A DNA stretch of 64,000 nt from Sipunculus nudus (GCA_026874595.1 CM049322.1:54761886-54825885); one strand, 5' to 3'; counted from the stretch's first letter, positions 48,601-61,493 are shown. The notes: a model not told the origin generated them from the sequence alone. Translations and numbers: made by a program.

Positions 48601-49019
48601 AGATTTTAAGATAAAACAGCTCTAGCCTACTCATGCATAGGCGAAAGTGTGAGTGTTGAGATAACATACATTTAGTACCTCAGCTAAAGTTTTATTTCTC
48701 AAAACACTAACTATATATCTAATATTTAATGGTTTGTGGAGACACCAACAGATATTATGTGTTGGTTTATAACATATATATTATGTGGTCTGTCAAACGT
48801 TTTGAAACTATAAGGATCAGAGTTTAATTAGAAAGAGACCAATATTCAAGGGCGAAATATTGCAATAATTGACGCTATTATTTTTGTTAGTCATAATGAT
48901 ATATCTGTTACCCAATATCTCCACTTCTGTCTGTTTAGTTTCTGTGTGTCAACATGATCTTTCCACTTCTCAGTTAAGTTGGAGACAGAGACAACTTGGA
49001 CAAATCCAATAAGAGCACA

Positions 49020-49041
49020 AAAAAAAAAAAAAAAAAAAAAG
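49020..49041. repeat. Poly-A run, copy A
   Basis: About 22 A residues; the matching run in copy B is 20 long. Confidence 0.85.
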
Positions 49042-49814
49042 AACACGATCGCATCTCGATTTTTTTTCTTCCTTCACATAGCCTGTCCGGTTCTTGGTGC
49101 ATATCTCACGAGGTGTTATATACTTAAAAAGATACTCACCATGTTTTCAATGTTAATTGTTACAGGATTTCTGGGTAAATAACTATTGAAAGATGAAATG
49201 GGGACTGAAGGACATTAGTATGTGTACATTGTGTGGTAAAGGAATTGAAGCAGTCATATGATTGTGTTAAATGTATTTGGCAACAAGTACACAATATAGT
49301 TGATTTAAGATACTATTAGAATTGCTTTAACACAATGATGCCCTTCTTGGTATTCATGATTTTGCAGACAGTTTATGTATATGTATTTTTATGAAAACGA
49401 TGATACAATTATTTGAGAAGGCACCCCCCCCCCTTCTTAAGCCAATTATTGATATATGGATAGAAACTACGATACCTTGTACGGGCACTCCCGGCTGGAT
49501 TGGTGAACTATAGAACAATGCATACGATAACGGATGTATCATTGGCTCAACGAGCTATAACTTGCCTAATGTCTTATCTGGAAGGTTTGGTTTTATACTC
49601 GAGACATTACGTTTTCCCTAAAGAATGGACACATGACCCCTAGACACTAAACAGGACCATTGATTATATGTTAATAACTGAACAGGCCTATTTGTCCGTT
49701 ATTCCTGAAACATGTAAGGCATCTTAGAATCTCTATATTGCGACAACTGATACAGATGTAACTTATTTACGCATGGGCATTAAAGTATTTCTTCTTCTAA
49801 AGTGAAAATGAGCG

Positions 49815-50155
49815 TCTATAACAATGCGGTTAGGGGCCTGGACAGCTGGGCGGTAAAATGTCCGGCCTTGTCAGCTGGAGACCCGGGTTCGATGCCAGGT
49901 ACTGCCATAATAATGAGTTGTAGTGGCCCGTCCAATGTCGATGGTTCTCTCCGGGTTCTCCGGCTTCCTCCACCTCTTTCACTACCAACCTAAACTCTAT
50001 TAGTGTCTTCTACTTTTGCCTTGAATATCTAACCGCAAAACCGACTCCGTCTGTTAAACTTTGTCATTGCTGAGGGACCCAGTGAGTGCCGGATATTCCG
50101 GACACCTGTGACTGGCTTGAGCGCCGACTCATTTTTAGTCAGTCAGTCAGTAACA
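49815..50155 (+). mobile_element. tRNA-derived SINE, copy A
   Basis: The head resembles a tRNA gene: a GCTGGGCGGTA box-A-like segment and a clear box B, GGTTCGATGCC (49886-49896), which are internal RNA polymerase III promoter elements. A body follows, with AGGGACCCAGTGAGTGCCGG near 50075, and a GTCA tandem tail (50137-50151). The 5' and 3' limits are approximate because the other copy in the window arose by segmental duplication and not by independent insertion. Confidence 0.65.
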
Positions 50156-50393
50156 ATGAGGGTCGCCTGTTACTACCCACTGAGTAAAAGGTAAATATAA
50201 CAAATTACAGACCATGAAGGTGAACAAGTTTGCACGAAGTTTTGTTTGCGTGGCATTTATGACTAGGCTTTCCTACGTCCAGAGTATTAATTAACTGTTT
50301 GTGTTCAATGCGGTGCCTTGCACATCGGTTTTTGTATCACCTGTTATGATCAGCGTATGACAAATTATGCTGATATGATGTGTCATGTTCTTC

Positions 50394-51689
50394 AGCTGTA
50401 ATAAGTATTAAGTTGTTCTTTAACTATGTATGTCTTTGGGCCGAGTGAATCATGCTGTGATGTCAACAAAATGGCTGGATAATTCATTTAATTGATTATG
50501 GCTTATTTTATCAGCAAGGTAAAAAATATATAACCTGTGGACTTACTTTCAGGTTATATATATTAATCATAATTGTTCCACATGCGGCGTATTTTCCTTT
50601 GTTCTAACTGTACGTTTAAATCTGCTTGCATCACAGAGACATGAAAAGTGACCATGCAAGTGAAGTTGCATAGCGACTTTCCAAATATGGCAAAGAACTG
50701 GTGCGCTGCCAAAAAAATGACACGCGTGGCCTTCGCCCAAGGAGGCGGAGCATGTGGGACAAATCAGTTATAGCCCAATGAAATGTAAAACAAGCCATGA
50801 GATTTGCTCGGCTTGTGACAATCATAGCAGGCTCGCCTAAACGGCTCGCCAGCCATGTGACACAAGCCTCGGAAACCTCACGGCTTGCATAACATTTCAT
50901 TGGGCTATAACCAATACTTATACATCGCCTTTATCATGTATTCAGCGGACATACTTTACATTGTTGTGATAAGCCTTCCTCGGCGTTATCTCATTATTCT
51001 GCATTAGCATCAAATCTACTGGCTAAACAGAATATATAAATATTAAAAAGAGAGAAATAAAACCATCAAGTTGGTTCGAACAGCCAAACGACTTACATGT
51101 CAAGTGGTGAAAACGGTGTTTTTATCCATTATTAATAGCACATCAAGTTTTTTTATAGGGGAAACACGACCAATTGTCGAATAACTAGCATAAATTTAAA
51201 AAATCATTAATGGCAGCATTTCTTCAAAATCCCTTTCTTTTGAATTCGATTAATATCATATGCAGGAATAACGTTATATGTTACAGGCACTCCCTTCTGG
51301 AATGTTCGAGTAATTAAAAATTTATACAATTAAAAAAAAATGAGAGACTCGTGGTCCTATGTTCTGCTTATATGGCACTTACTAACTATAGAGACGGACA
51401 TATAAATTTAAATCATAGTAATTGGTTGAGTGTCAGTTATTTTTTTTTTTTAATTTAATCATTTCGTCATTGCCTTATGAATTTATACCATACTCCTGTC
51501 TACTCAACAAGACCGTCATTTATATGTACATAAAAATACAAGCATAAGCCTCTCCCCTATATGCAAATTGCATGTTCTTCTAATATGTATTCTAATAGAA
51601 ATGATAGTTCAGATTTGATGGTGCAGGCAGGTCTTTGTTTTTATAATTCGCGTTAACGTTTACTTATAATAATATTCTCTGATAATTTT
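50394..51689. other. Spacer between the segmental duplicates
   Basis: 1.3 kb of AT-rich unique sequence. It holds a small hairpin (TATATAACCT at about 50528 pairing with AGGTTATATA near 50551) and the MITE at 50767-50911. No coding potential seen; the minus-strand open frame at 50631-50900 is MITE sequence. Confidence 0.6.
50767..50911. mobile_element. MITE with perfect 20-bp terminal inverted repeats
   Basis: GTTATAGCCCAATGAAATGT at 50767-50786 is exactly complementary to 50892-50911. The inner arms (ACAAGCC...GGCTTGT and ACAAGCCTC...ACGGCTTG) are also partly self-complementary. Length is 145 bp with no coding capacity, so it would have depended on a transposase in trans. No clear target-site duplication is visible, so the superfamily is undetermined. 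Confidence 0.8.
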
Positions 51690-52024
51690 ACAACAGCTTC
51701 CTTTCAAATACAATTGACATTTACCACGGTAGAAAGCCAAACAACTTATTAGGAAGATCATTGGATGGAAAAGAATAAAGTGAAAATGATAACGACACAC
51801 CAGCAAACATTTTAGTTTAATTCTGCATAGGACGAGCGTATTTTAGTATCAACTTATTACTGAATGTTTGCTGTCAATTAAGACAAATACTAGACATCCC
51901 TTTGCAACATAATATCGACAAACCAAGCATTACCAGCTGTCTTTATCTGATAAATTTGAACATCCATGTTATGTTTATATGGCAAGGTCAACTGTCTAAG
52001 TTGTTTTTTTAATATTCCACTACC

Positions 52025-52249
52025 TTATCTCTGTATAGGTTTACCAAAGTTTTCTACCCTCTCCAGGCACCGTGTAAAGATCTGGTGCATGTTTGATAAA
52101 TCAATGCTATTCTTGATAACCTTTCCATATTTATTTCGCTCACTTTGAGACCAGGAACCTGACGGATAGGTCCCTGAGCTGCTAAAAGAGGTAGAAATAT
52201 TCTTACGTTCTAGTTTCTCACCTACTTTTTTGAGATATGACCAACACAA
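52025..52249 (-). pseudogene. Possible small exon, segmental copy B
   Basis: Counterpart of 42940-43164, still open. It has TSYPSG-type and W-to-C changes (TRCLERVENF). Function unknown; it is probably not used if the signal exon of this copy is dead. Confidence 0.25.
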
Positions 52250-53291
52250 CTATTTCACCTGCAATATATCACCACGATTTTTGTTATTTATATATAAAGT
52301 CTCATTAATTGCAAATGTACTAGTTGGTGACTGAACATTAACACTTGTTTGTAAGGAAACATACACAATACAATATTTTTACTATGTGATGTTTAAAAGT
52401 ACAGAATCCAGACACATATGGCTAGATATCGATTCGGTATTTGTTGGTACCATAAATATGATATTACAACATCGTCAGCTGATATACGCAATCCGCATCA
52501 TGGATTTATGAAGTATTGTATGTAATTAAAAAAGTTAAATCTCGTGTTGTATTTTTTATTGTCAGACTGCTTATACTCTAAATGTTTCTACTACTTAATG
52601 AACAATAATATTAGCGGACAAAAATACCTTTCATTTAAATTATGCTGATGTTGATTGTTGCCCGGGTTTCGTGAGGTAATATATTCGTGTAAAGATCTAT
52701 GTGTATGCATTTATGCATGTAGTTAATAAAATCCTGTAACGTCATTGTTAAATTTCAAATGAGCATTTCCTGCATTCGTGATTTCTAATTAAGCAAACAT
52801 TGTCTCTGTTCAGTAACTGATTGTATCACAGTAGCGACCGATCTCACGTGATCAGGTGACAGGAACTTAAAGTGTATGCCGGTGTATACTTATCAGAGTT
52901 CTGTCAAGAAACATGACAGGATTATATATTTGTTTATTTTCAGTTTATTTTGATTTTATATATACCCGAAGTATAGTTGTAAACAATATATGTTTAAAAT
53001 GAAAGCGACCAGATAATTATATATCTGATATAATTTTTCCACATAAAACTCAAAATGTAACACCAACACAAATATAAGGCAAGTAACTCAGAGGCATTAA
53101 TACAAACCCTTCAGACATGATCAGACAACATGGCGTACATGGAAAATGTAGTGCACAAAATGGTGTCTTAGATAAGGGAACAGAGCTAACATACCAACGG
53201 GCCTGGCTACCGACTGTTTGGCAATAGAATAATCAATCATGTTGATCTAAGACAAGCTGAAAGTTCCATGTAAACAAGGTAGGAAACCTAC

Positions 53292-53358
53292 CTTGGACAG
53301 CGACCACAAGGAAGTAGAATTACGCACACAAGAAGACACCTCCATCGGGTGGAGACAT
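53292..53358 (-). pseudogene. Signal-peptide exon, segmental copy B, nonsense
   Basis: Matches 44228-44294 including the donor AAG|GTAGGT, but codon 13 is TAA where copy A has TTA, and codon 2 is TCT instead of TTT. Translation from this ATG would stop inside the signal sequence. Confidence 0.7.
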
Positions 53359-54082
53359 ATTTGCCGCTATTGTAAGTCGCACCTATAGTTCAAATAAAGT
53401 TAATCTCGAAACCCGATGTCACTTATCACTACACACGTGTTCCGCCACTGTATTTATAACTTAATAAGCAGTGGAAATTTCTTATTTATATTTACCGTTG
53501 GACTTTGTGTAATCTTACGCCGTCACATAGAGGTCGACTGATTGAAAGCTTGGTTATAGGCCAGCTATAAATGATTGATATGTTAGTTTGTTTCGAGGTA
53601 GGTTGTTAAATAAAACTTACGCATGTGTCACTAGTTCACTCACTCTACCCAGTATATGAATTGAGTCGTTAATGTGGCAACGTTTTTAATATTATTAAGC
53701 GCTCCGTATGTTACTGTCAGGCAATCCTTTTATTCAGAACATCTGGATATTATTTATCATATGAGATATCATGTGTAGTGCACTTTTCAGGTTCATTTAT
53801 TAAATTTTACTACTTATTGATACTTCATTCAATTTGAAATTTTACATTTTGAAATTAATAAAAGTAAATCATATCTTATATTTATTAAAAGCAGATGAAT
53901 ACTGTAAAACATTTTCAGGAACAGTTAATAAAAATGGCATGTTTTTTTACACAGAGCTTAGCATAAAATACCTGTAGATGATAAGTACACGTAAGAATTA
54001 CACCCTGACTCTAAAAGGCTATATTTAAATATAAAATAAAAATATCTGTTTGGTTTCACCAAGAAATCGTAATATCCTAACA

Positions 54083-54084
<2 letters not shown>

Positions 54085-54125
<41 letters not shown>

Positions 54126-54197
54126 GTTTTACTGTAGTAACCTCTGGATTGAGTGGCAGTGTTCATAAATCTGAGCACGTGCTGAGCAAGGGTAAGG

Positions 54198-54251
<54 letters not shown>
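54085..54251. repeat. Two TA microsatellites, copy B
   Basis: TA runs at 54085-54122 and 54199-54251; both differ in length from copy A. Confidence 0.9.
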
Positions 54252-54255
<4 letters not shown>

Positions 54256-54576
54256 TTCATGAGGTTAACCCTATTCTAATTTCTGCTTCGAGGCAAACCT
54301 GTGACTCAGAAATTTGTATCGTGAGTCAATCATAGAACATGCAAAATGTTGGTCAAAGGCTTGGTTGTAAAAAAAGATGAGTTTATGTTCAACATACTAC
54401 AAAAAATATTTAAGGGGATAAAATATAGTAAAATCCACTCTCTAAATCAAGTCACAGCTGAACGAAAAATAGAGCAAAAGAGACCACGAATTAAGCTATT
54501 TGAACATTTCTTTAGTATTTCTCATATAATAAGTTCATTGTCGGTTAGACCTACATATATATATGAAAAAAACATC

Positions 54577-54607
<31 letters not shown>

Positions 54608-54629
54608 CGGGGGGGGGGGGGGGGGGGGG
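54577..54629. repeat. GA microsatellite and long poly-G, copy B
   Basis: A GA run at 54577-54603, then 21 consecutive G residues at 54609-54629. Long poly-G runs can form G-quadruplexes and are error-prone to sequence. Confidence 0.9.
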
Positions 54630-57600
54630 ATTTGCTATAAGGAAAAATTTGTTATCACAATCAGTCAAAGTGTCAAGATATTTAAGAATCTTCGTCGGAA
54701 AATATAAAAAAACCTTTGATTATATAATTTTGCATATGTCAGCAAAGCCAGATAATAATATATTTAAATGTATATAAATGCTGACATACATGATTTTATA
54801 TGAAGGTGCTACAGGAGTGGCATCACTTGGAAAAGCAACCATGCTTAGAAATAGGGCCCTTCAAAAATAGGAAGGGTGATTATGGTAAATATTGGATGCG
54901 AAAATGAGCGTTTTTAAAATAAAAAGAATGCTGAAAGTTAAGAGTTTAACATTTCGATTACATTTTTTACAAGTTTTGTGAGCTGTTTAGATATTTACAG
55001 AGAAAATGAATTGATGTTATGCATTTATCATTGAGTTATCCCCATTACCCTCCGGAAGTGGTACACCGCTTAATACGGACACATAGCAGATATCGTGTCA
55101 CCTGGACTTTATAGAATAGTAATACCCGTTTTTTAATTTCTTAGCAGCTTCATTTTCGATACATTTAAAGTCAAACATTAAAATGGTTAATTCAATTAAC
55201 CTTTACAGTGATTATTTTAAGTTGCCCTGTGCTATGTGGTGGTGGTTAACACTTCATCATGCTCCACACATTTCCTCATTCAGATTACATTTCTTCTTTT
55301 TTTTTACTTTGACGTATGATTTTGTATAAATCTGTAACATTATTGAATGGAAGATATTCGCAGGCTTTAGCAAGGTATCACGTTTGAGTCATAACAGCAC
55401 ATTGTTAGTCATAGGCTAGCCTCATGAAGGACATATATCATTTGTGTGTACCTTGTGACTGAGTATTCATTAGCAGTAAGGACACATTATAAATACCCCT
55501 TTTATAATTTAATCTCGACACCACTAAGCTCTACCGGGTGTTTTGTCTGATAAATTTGCTTCCGATTACCTTTAACACATTATGAGGAGAGTCGACATTA
55601 ACATCAGCCATGGAGAAACTATAAAAGAGAAAATGACTTTGAGGAGTATGGACCATACCGAATGACCAATGCTATGGGTGCGTACGCGACATTTTACAAT
55701 TCATATCATCGCTTGTAACACTGGTAATTATCGCCACTGTAGAGAAAAAAATGTATGAATAAATTGTTAAACACTTCGATGTAATTGGAAATAATTTCTG
55801 TTTGAACCAACGTTCACTTATGTTTAAATATTTCGACAGGATTTTCCTTCATTTCCGTTCAATTTTTTTTCTATATTCATTCTATAGAATATTAAATGTA
55901 GAGCATGTATTATTTCCGTATAAAACTGAGGTGTGGATGCTAGCGAAAAGTAATATAAGCTAGGGAAAAGTAATATTTTAATTAAATTAATATCGATTTT
56001 AAGTGATATATGTCATTCTGTGGCCACCTAGACGGGGAATCCATTATTTAAATCATTAACTTTTTAATTTTGTTTGGCGTCAAACGTTTTACGTGTTATT
56101 TAAAATTTGCAACAATCCTAGAACCAAGGATTACATGGCAAACCTATGACAATACTCAAATTAAGCAAAAAAATCCTTGAAATTGTTTTGAGTACTCAAA
56201 CTACAACAACATATACCCACGTCAGTCAAATGTTATTATTATTATTATCATTGTTTATGTATATGTTTATGTTATGGTTGAGTCCCTTGTCACTCAGGAG
56301 TCCTTATTGTAATTCCTTGTGACAAAGAAGGCCATTTTATCCTGTTGTTCTTTTATCCTAAAGCAATAGTCAATGAGCTTTAAAATTCTGTGTTCCACGG
56401 CAGTTTCAAAATTGTATTCTTGTCTCCGTATATATGAAATAACATGGCGAATGCGCATAATGTATAACATGAAAACAGTATAATAATAGTATTACCCGAA
56501 AATAATACATCTGTAATTCCTTCTTGATACAGAACAAGTATGTCTTCATAATTTTTTATTCAAGCATGGGAACCAAAATATGGATTAAATAGGAAAAAAA
56601 GTTAAACTTTATGCAAAGTGGAGTGTTTGAGGATATGTCTGTTATGCTGTCATGTCACTGTTCGAATACCAAGTAGATAAGACCAACCCGGATCGCCTCC
56701 ATAAAGGCACAAAAAATATAGCAAGAACACAATTTTCCGGTGGAAAATCATATTTTCTTATTTTCCAAGACCTGTCTCGTTCTTAACAGGATATTACTCA
56801 GCTGAAATATTCTAAACCTCGTGTCGTATTGACGAGGTGTGTTCAAACCTTGTTATACTTTATCACTGTTCATCTTTGAACCAAGTAGTATCTTTCTGTG
56901 ACAACCACATGCATGGCTAATAGTCCAATTTTCTGTTCAAGGCAGTGTACCATTTAACCGAAGGGTAACCTATATTTCACTTGTGTACTTTAACACTCTA
57001 GTTATTCTTAAACATACACACACGTTTAAATGTTTTTTAGGAGATGGTCTTGGACTGTGTTGGTCTGCGTTATCTAACGTTGTTACCTATACTTTTCATA
57101 TTCTACAGAGGAAAATTAAGCCACAAACAGCAACCGTCATTTGCACAACGGTCATTTGTGAGAAGATGGGCAATGCCCCCTGTCGTCTACAGTAAAACTA
57201 TCATTTCAGCATTCGTCCTAGCCGTTCATGTGACTATGTAATCAATCTGAGCACACTGAGTAGCCGTGGTTAAATAGAAAATGTCCTATAATATATTGAG
57301 ATTATAATTATTATTCCTTCTGTCACACTAGTCTTTCTTAGTTTAAAAATCTCTCACCTCTAGGTGATCAGTTTATGTCAGATTTCAAGATAAAACAGCT
57401 CTAGCATACTCATGCAAAGGTGAAAGTGTGAGTGTTGAGATAACATACATTTAGTACCTCAGCTAAAGTTTTATTTCTCAAAACACTAACTATATATCTA
57501 ATATTTAATGGTTTGTGGAGACACCAACAGATATTATGTGTTGGTTTATAACATATATATTATGTGGTCTGTCTAACGTTTTGAAACTATAAGGATCAGA

Positions 57601-58590
57601 GTTTAATTAGAAAGAGACCAATATTCAAGGGCGAAATATTGCAATAATTGACGCTATTATTTTTGTTAGTCAGATATACCTGTTACCCAATATCTCCACT
57701 TCTGTCTGTTTAGTTTCTGTGTGTCAACATGATCTTTCCACTTCTCAGTTAAGTTGGAGACAGAGACAACTTGGACAAATCCAATAAGAGCACAAAAAAA
57801 AAAAAAAAAAAAAGAACACGATCGCATCTCGATATTTTTTCTTGCTTCAAATAGCCTGTCCGGTTCTTTGTGCATATCTCACGAGGTGTTATATACTTAA
57901 AAAGATACTCAACATGTTTTCAATGTTAATTGTTACAGGATTTCTGGGTAAATAACTATTGAAAGATGAAATGGGGACTGAAGGACATTAGTATGTGTAC
58001 ATTGTGTGGTAAAGAAATTGAAGCAGTCATATGATTGTGTTAAATGTATTTGGCAACAAGTACACAATATAGTTGATTTAAGATACTATTAGAATTGCTT
58101 TAACACAATGATGCCCTTCTTGGTATTCATGATTTTGCAGACAGTTTATGTATATGTATTTTTATGAAAATAATGATGCAATTATTTGAGAAGGCAGCCC
58201 CCCCCCCCCTTCTTAAGCCAATTATTGATATATGGATAGAAACTACGATACCTTGTACGGGCACTCCCGGCTGGATTGGTGAACTATAGAACAATGCATA
58301 CGATAACGGATGTATCATTGGCTCAACCAGCTATAACTTGCCTAATGTCTTATCTGGAAGGTTTGGTTTTATACTCGAGATATTACGGTTTCCCTAAAGA
58401 ATGGACACATCACTCCTAGACACTAAACAGGACTATTAATTATATGTTAATAACTGAACAGGCCTATTTGTCCGTTATTCCTGAAACATGTAAGGCATCT
58501 TAGAATCTCTATATTGCGACAACTGATACAGATGTAACTTATTTACGCGTGGGCATTAAAGTATTACTTCTTCTAAAGTGAAAATGAGCG

Positions 58591-58931
58591 TCTATAACAA
58601 TGCGGTTAGGGCCCTGGACAGCTGGGCGGTAAAATGTCCGGCCTTGTCCGCTGGAGACCCGGGTTCGATGCCAGGTATTGCCATAATAATGGGTTGTAGT
58701 GGCCCGTCCAATGTCGATGGTTCTCTCCGGGTTCTCCGGCTTCCTCCACCTCTTTCACTACCAACCTAAACTTTATTAGTGTCTTCTACTTTTGCCTTGA
58801 ATATCTAACCGCAAACCCGACTCCGTCTGTTAAACTTTGTCATTGCTGAGGGACCCAGTGAGTGCCGGATATTCCGGACACCTGTGACTGGCTTGAGCGC
58901 CGACTCATTTTTAGTCAGTCAGTCAGTAACA
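58591..58931 (+). mobile_element. tRNA-derived SINE, copy B
   Basis: Segmental-duplication copy of 49815-50155. Box B GGTTCGATGCC is conserved at 58662-58672 and the GTCA tail at about 58914-58927. Differences from copy A are few single-base changes. Confidence 0.65.
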
Positions 58932-59169
58932 ATGAGGGTCGCCTGTTACTACCCACTGAGTAAAAGGTAAATATAACAAATTACAGACCATGAAGGTGAA
59001 CAAGTTTGCACGAAGTTTTGTTTGCGTGGCATTTATGACTAGGCTTTCCTACGTCCAGAGTATTAATTAACTGTTTGTGTTCAATGCGGTGCCTTGCACA
59101 TGGTTTTTTGTATCACCTGTAATGATCAGCGTATGACAAATTATGCTGATATGATGTGTCATGTTCTTC

Positions 59170-60131
59170 GGAAAAAATATAACATGCCCCTGGTATCACT
59201 TTTAGAATGATATTAGTGTCAACAGAGCACAGACCTACCTGTTACCAGTAACTGATAATATAATTCCAACAGATAAAGGTAAATCCAAGGTTTTAGCCCA
59301 ATGATAGTTTGTGTTTTAATATATCCCATTATAGGATGTATATATCAATGATGCAATTGATATACCCAAAAACGTTTTATATTGATATAATATTTTGGTC
59401 GAAATTAAGATATTGATAATATTCCAAAAAGATATCATAGTCCAACATCAATTATCTGGATATAAAATTCATGGCCGCCACAAAAATTCTGAAATATTTC
59501 GAGAAATTTTACTATTATATTAATTTTTTTATTTAAAAAAAGTGCGCACGACAGGCTGATAGAGCAGGAGCTTTTTCATAGAATGAAATATTTTGTTTTT
59601 TATTACGCGCGGCTATTTTTTGTCGCAAATGATATTCCCCAGGGATGTTTTAGTGTCCAGGTGGCTGGAGAATCCGCTGCTGTCGCTGTGAGGTAAGACG
59701 CACTACCTTGCAGACATCGATATTTAGCCCCCTTTCAATGAAATTAAGCACAAGTTACCCAAAAATGTTATGATTAAAAAGGAAAAGCATTTTACCTTAT
59801 TATATAATTGTTTTTATATTTATATTTCTTAGATTATATGATTTTTTTCCAGTAAAAAACGGGTATAGATGTCGCTGACAGTTTTCACTCGACCATGTTT
59901 AATTCAAAATTATTGAATAAAAAATACTGTATTGATGGTGACAAATACGTAAAATATTGAAAATATTTTAGTTTAATGCCCAATTGAGGCAAATAAGAAT
60001 TACGTCAAGACTGATTAAACCATTTCCTATGGAAATGGATATGGGGCCTACGTCGTCAGGTGGGCGATAAGAGGGGTTTGTATGTAATAGATCTACTCCG
60101 GAACTGTCGACTAATGAGGGCCATCTTGCAG
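59170..60131. other. AT-rich flank with no recognised gene
   Basis: Unique sequence right of segmental copy B. A short plus-strand candidate exon (59643-59692, acceptor TTCCCCAG, donor GAG|GTAAGA) has good splice sites but does not join in phase with the next candidate. No domain is recognised. Confidence 0.4.
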
Positions 60132-60372
60132 GTTAAGCCTGCTGGTGGTACAAACAGTGATTGCTCCAGCACTCCCTGGTCATATTATATAGCATTTACC
60201 CTGTTATTGAAAGTCAGGTACTTTTTGTGTTATCTCCTCTTTTTTTCACAATTTTTTCAACAGAATTAGTGAAGGAATTCCTGGATTATCTGTTGGCAGA
60301 TGGATTGCCTCTGTTTGTTGGAAAAAAGGCCTGTTATTAAAAAAGGCCTATGACTCGTGTTTGAAGGGCTAG
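60132..60372 (+). CDS. Weak two-exon coding candidate, unrecognised
   Basis: Exon 60132-60217 (acceptor ATCTTGCAG, donor TCAG|GTACTT) encodes VKPAGGTNSDCSSTPWSYY and a short hydrophobic run. A second exon, 60264-60372 (acceptor TTTTTTCAACAG), continues in phase with RISEGIPGLSVGRWIASVCW and ends at a stop at 60370. The intervening intron would be only 46 bases, which is very short for this kind of genome. I recognise no family. It may be the end of a plus-strand gene, or chance. Confidence 0.25.
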
Positions 60373-60479
60373 TGTACCTAAAGCTACAAACACTTGTCTA
60401 AACCATGTTGAAATCTCTTTAAAATTACAATTCATATTTTTAAATCTGCCAATCAGGTTGATTTAAACCATATTTCTTC

Positions 60480-60514
60480 AACCTCAGGGTGAGGTCTTAA
60501 ACCTCAGGGTGAGA
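60480..60514. repeat. Short direct repeat AACCTCAGGGTGAG
   Basis: The 14-base word occurs twice, about 20 bases apart. Confidence 0.7.
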
Positions 60515-61253
60515 GGAGCCAAAACAATAAGAACCACCCCATTAGAAACTGAGCTACATTCGAAGACTATACATGGGAAATATATAACACATTTGAAATG
60601 CCTGCGTTGTGTCCACTTGGTGCATCATACGACCCTAAGTAATCACTAGTGTATAATCCTTATTACTTTTTTGGTCGATGTCAGTCAGTAGGGAATTGAA
60701 CTTAGCTGTTTCATAAATGTTGAAATCTTCAGTAAATGTTAATTTTATTTTTCACTATTACTTGATCATATTATTAATATAACCTCATTATGTGGACTAT
60801 TATTTTTTATCTGAATTTATGCTTATTGCTTATCTTATTCTCTTAATTTGTTGATAGTTTATAATAATTTTACAACAATTGGTTCAGAATCCAGCGTTAA
60901 AAGCTCAACAAGTGTTAGGCAATTCATCTTTAAAAGTCATTATGTTTGAAAGATATAATTGATATTTAGATAATACTGTCATTTATCCAAATAATTCCCT
61001 AATGGTAGATAAAAAAATCTAGTTAAAAATTAAGCATGATGTACATTGTCTCTGTCTTGTTTACATTCATGAGGTGATAAGCACATGTATACAGTCTGAT
61101 CTATCTCTCCTGTGATATCAATTTGGGGATTTTATTAAATCTCACGGCTTCTTTGTTTGGCTTCAGTAGTTGCATATGTTATCCATCTGGTAGCATTTAA
61201 TTCTAATTATCCATGGTCATTTACAGATACATCTAAGTGATAGGGACCCTAGA

Positions 61254-61493
61254 TTATACACACAGCCCTATATCCAGCCTACAGCTGTGGGTCACAGCCT
61301 CTGGTAACTGGACACAGTTTGTACTACCTGCAGGCATGTGGTAAGCTTGCAGAGGGTTCCGGATAAGGTCTATTGCTAAAGGGTAAGCATCTTGTAATAC
61401 ATTTCTCAGTTCTAGACTTGACAATTTTTTATTTATGTAGAGTTCTTTATGTGCTTTAGAATTAATTTCCTCACATACTGAATGATCTAACAT
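61254..61493 (-). CDS. Possible isolated exon, unrecognised
   Basis: A minus-strand open frame with a usable donor (CCTGCAG|GTAGTA near 61333) and AG acceptors near 61480-61495. The peptide between them (CEEINSKAHKELYINKK, SSLELRNVLQDAYPLAIDL) looks protein-like but matches no domain I know. Without a partner exon this stays a weak call. Confidence 0.2.
   Translation of the reverse strand: MLDHSVCEEINSKAHKELYINKKLSSLELRNVLQDAYPLAIDLIRNPLQAYHMPAGSTNCVQLPEAVTHSCRLDIGLCV

Larger units (their letters stand above)
42568..50393. repeat. Segmental duplication, copy A
   Basis: Homologous to 51690-59169 in the same orientation. The borders are sharp: left edge at ACAACAGCTTCC, right edge after GTGTCATGTTCTTC. 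Copy A is longer, mainly because copy B lacks about 240 bp corresponding to 45957-46199. The copies differ by frequent substitutions and by microsatellite length, so this duplication is older than the tandem units 1 and 2. Confidence 0.93.
51690..59169. repeat. Segmental duplication, copy B
   Basis: Partner of 42568-50393. It has lost about 240 bp near 54966 relative to copy A and has shorter TA tracts. It lies upstream of copy A with respect to the minus-strand receptor gene, so it offers a second potential first exon, which is broken. Confidence 0.93.

Noticed and set aside
59643-59692. Short plus-strand candidate exon with strong splice sites
   Set aside because: It does not join in phase to the next candidate (stop after the junction) and is only 50 bases long.
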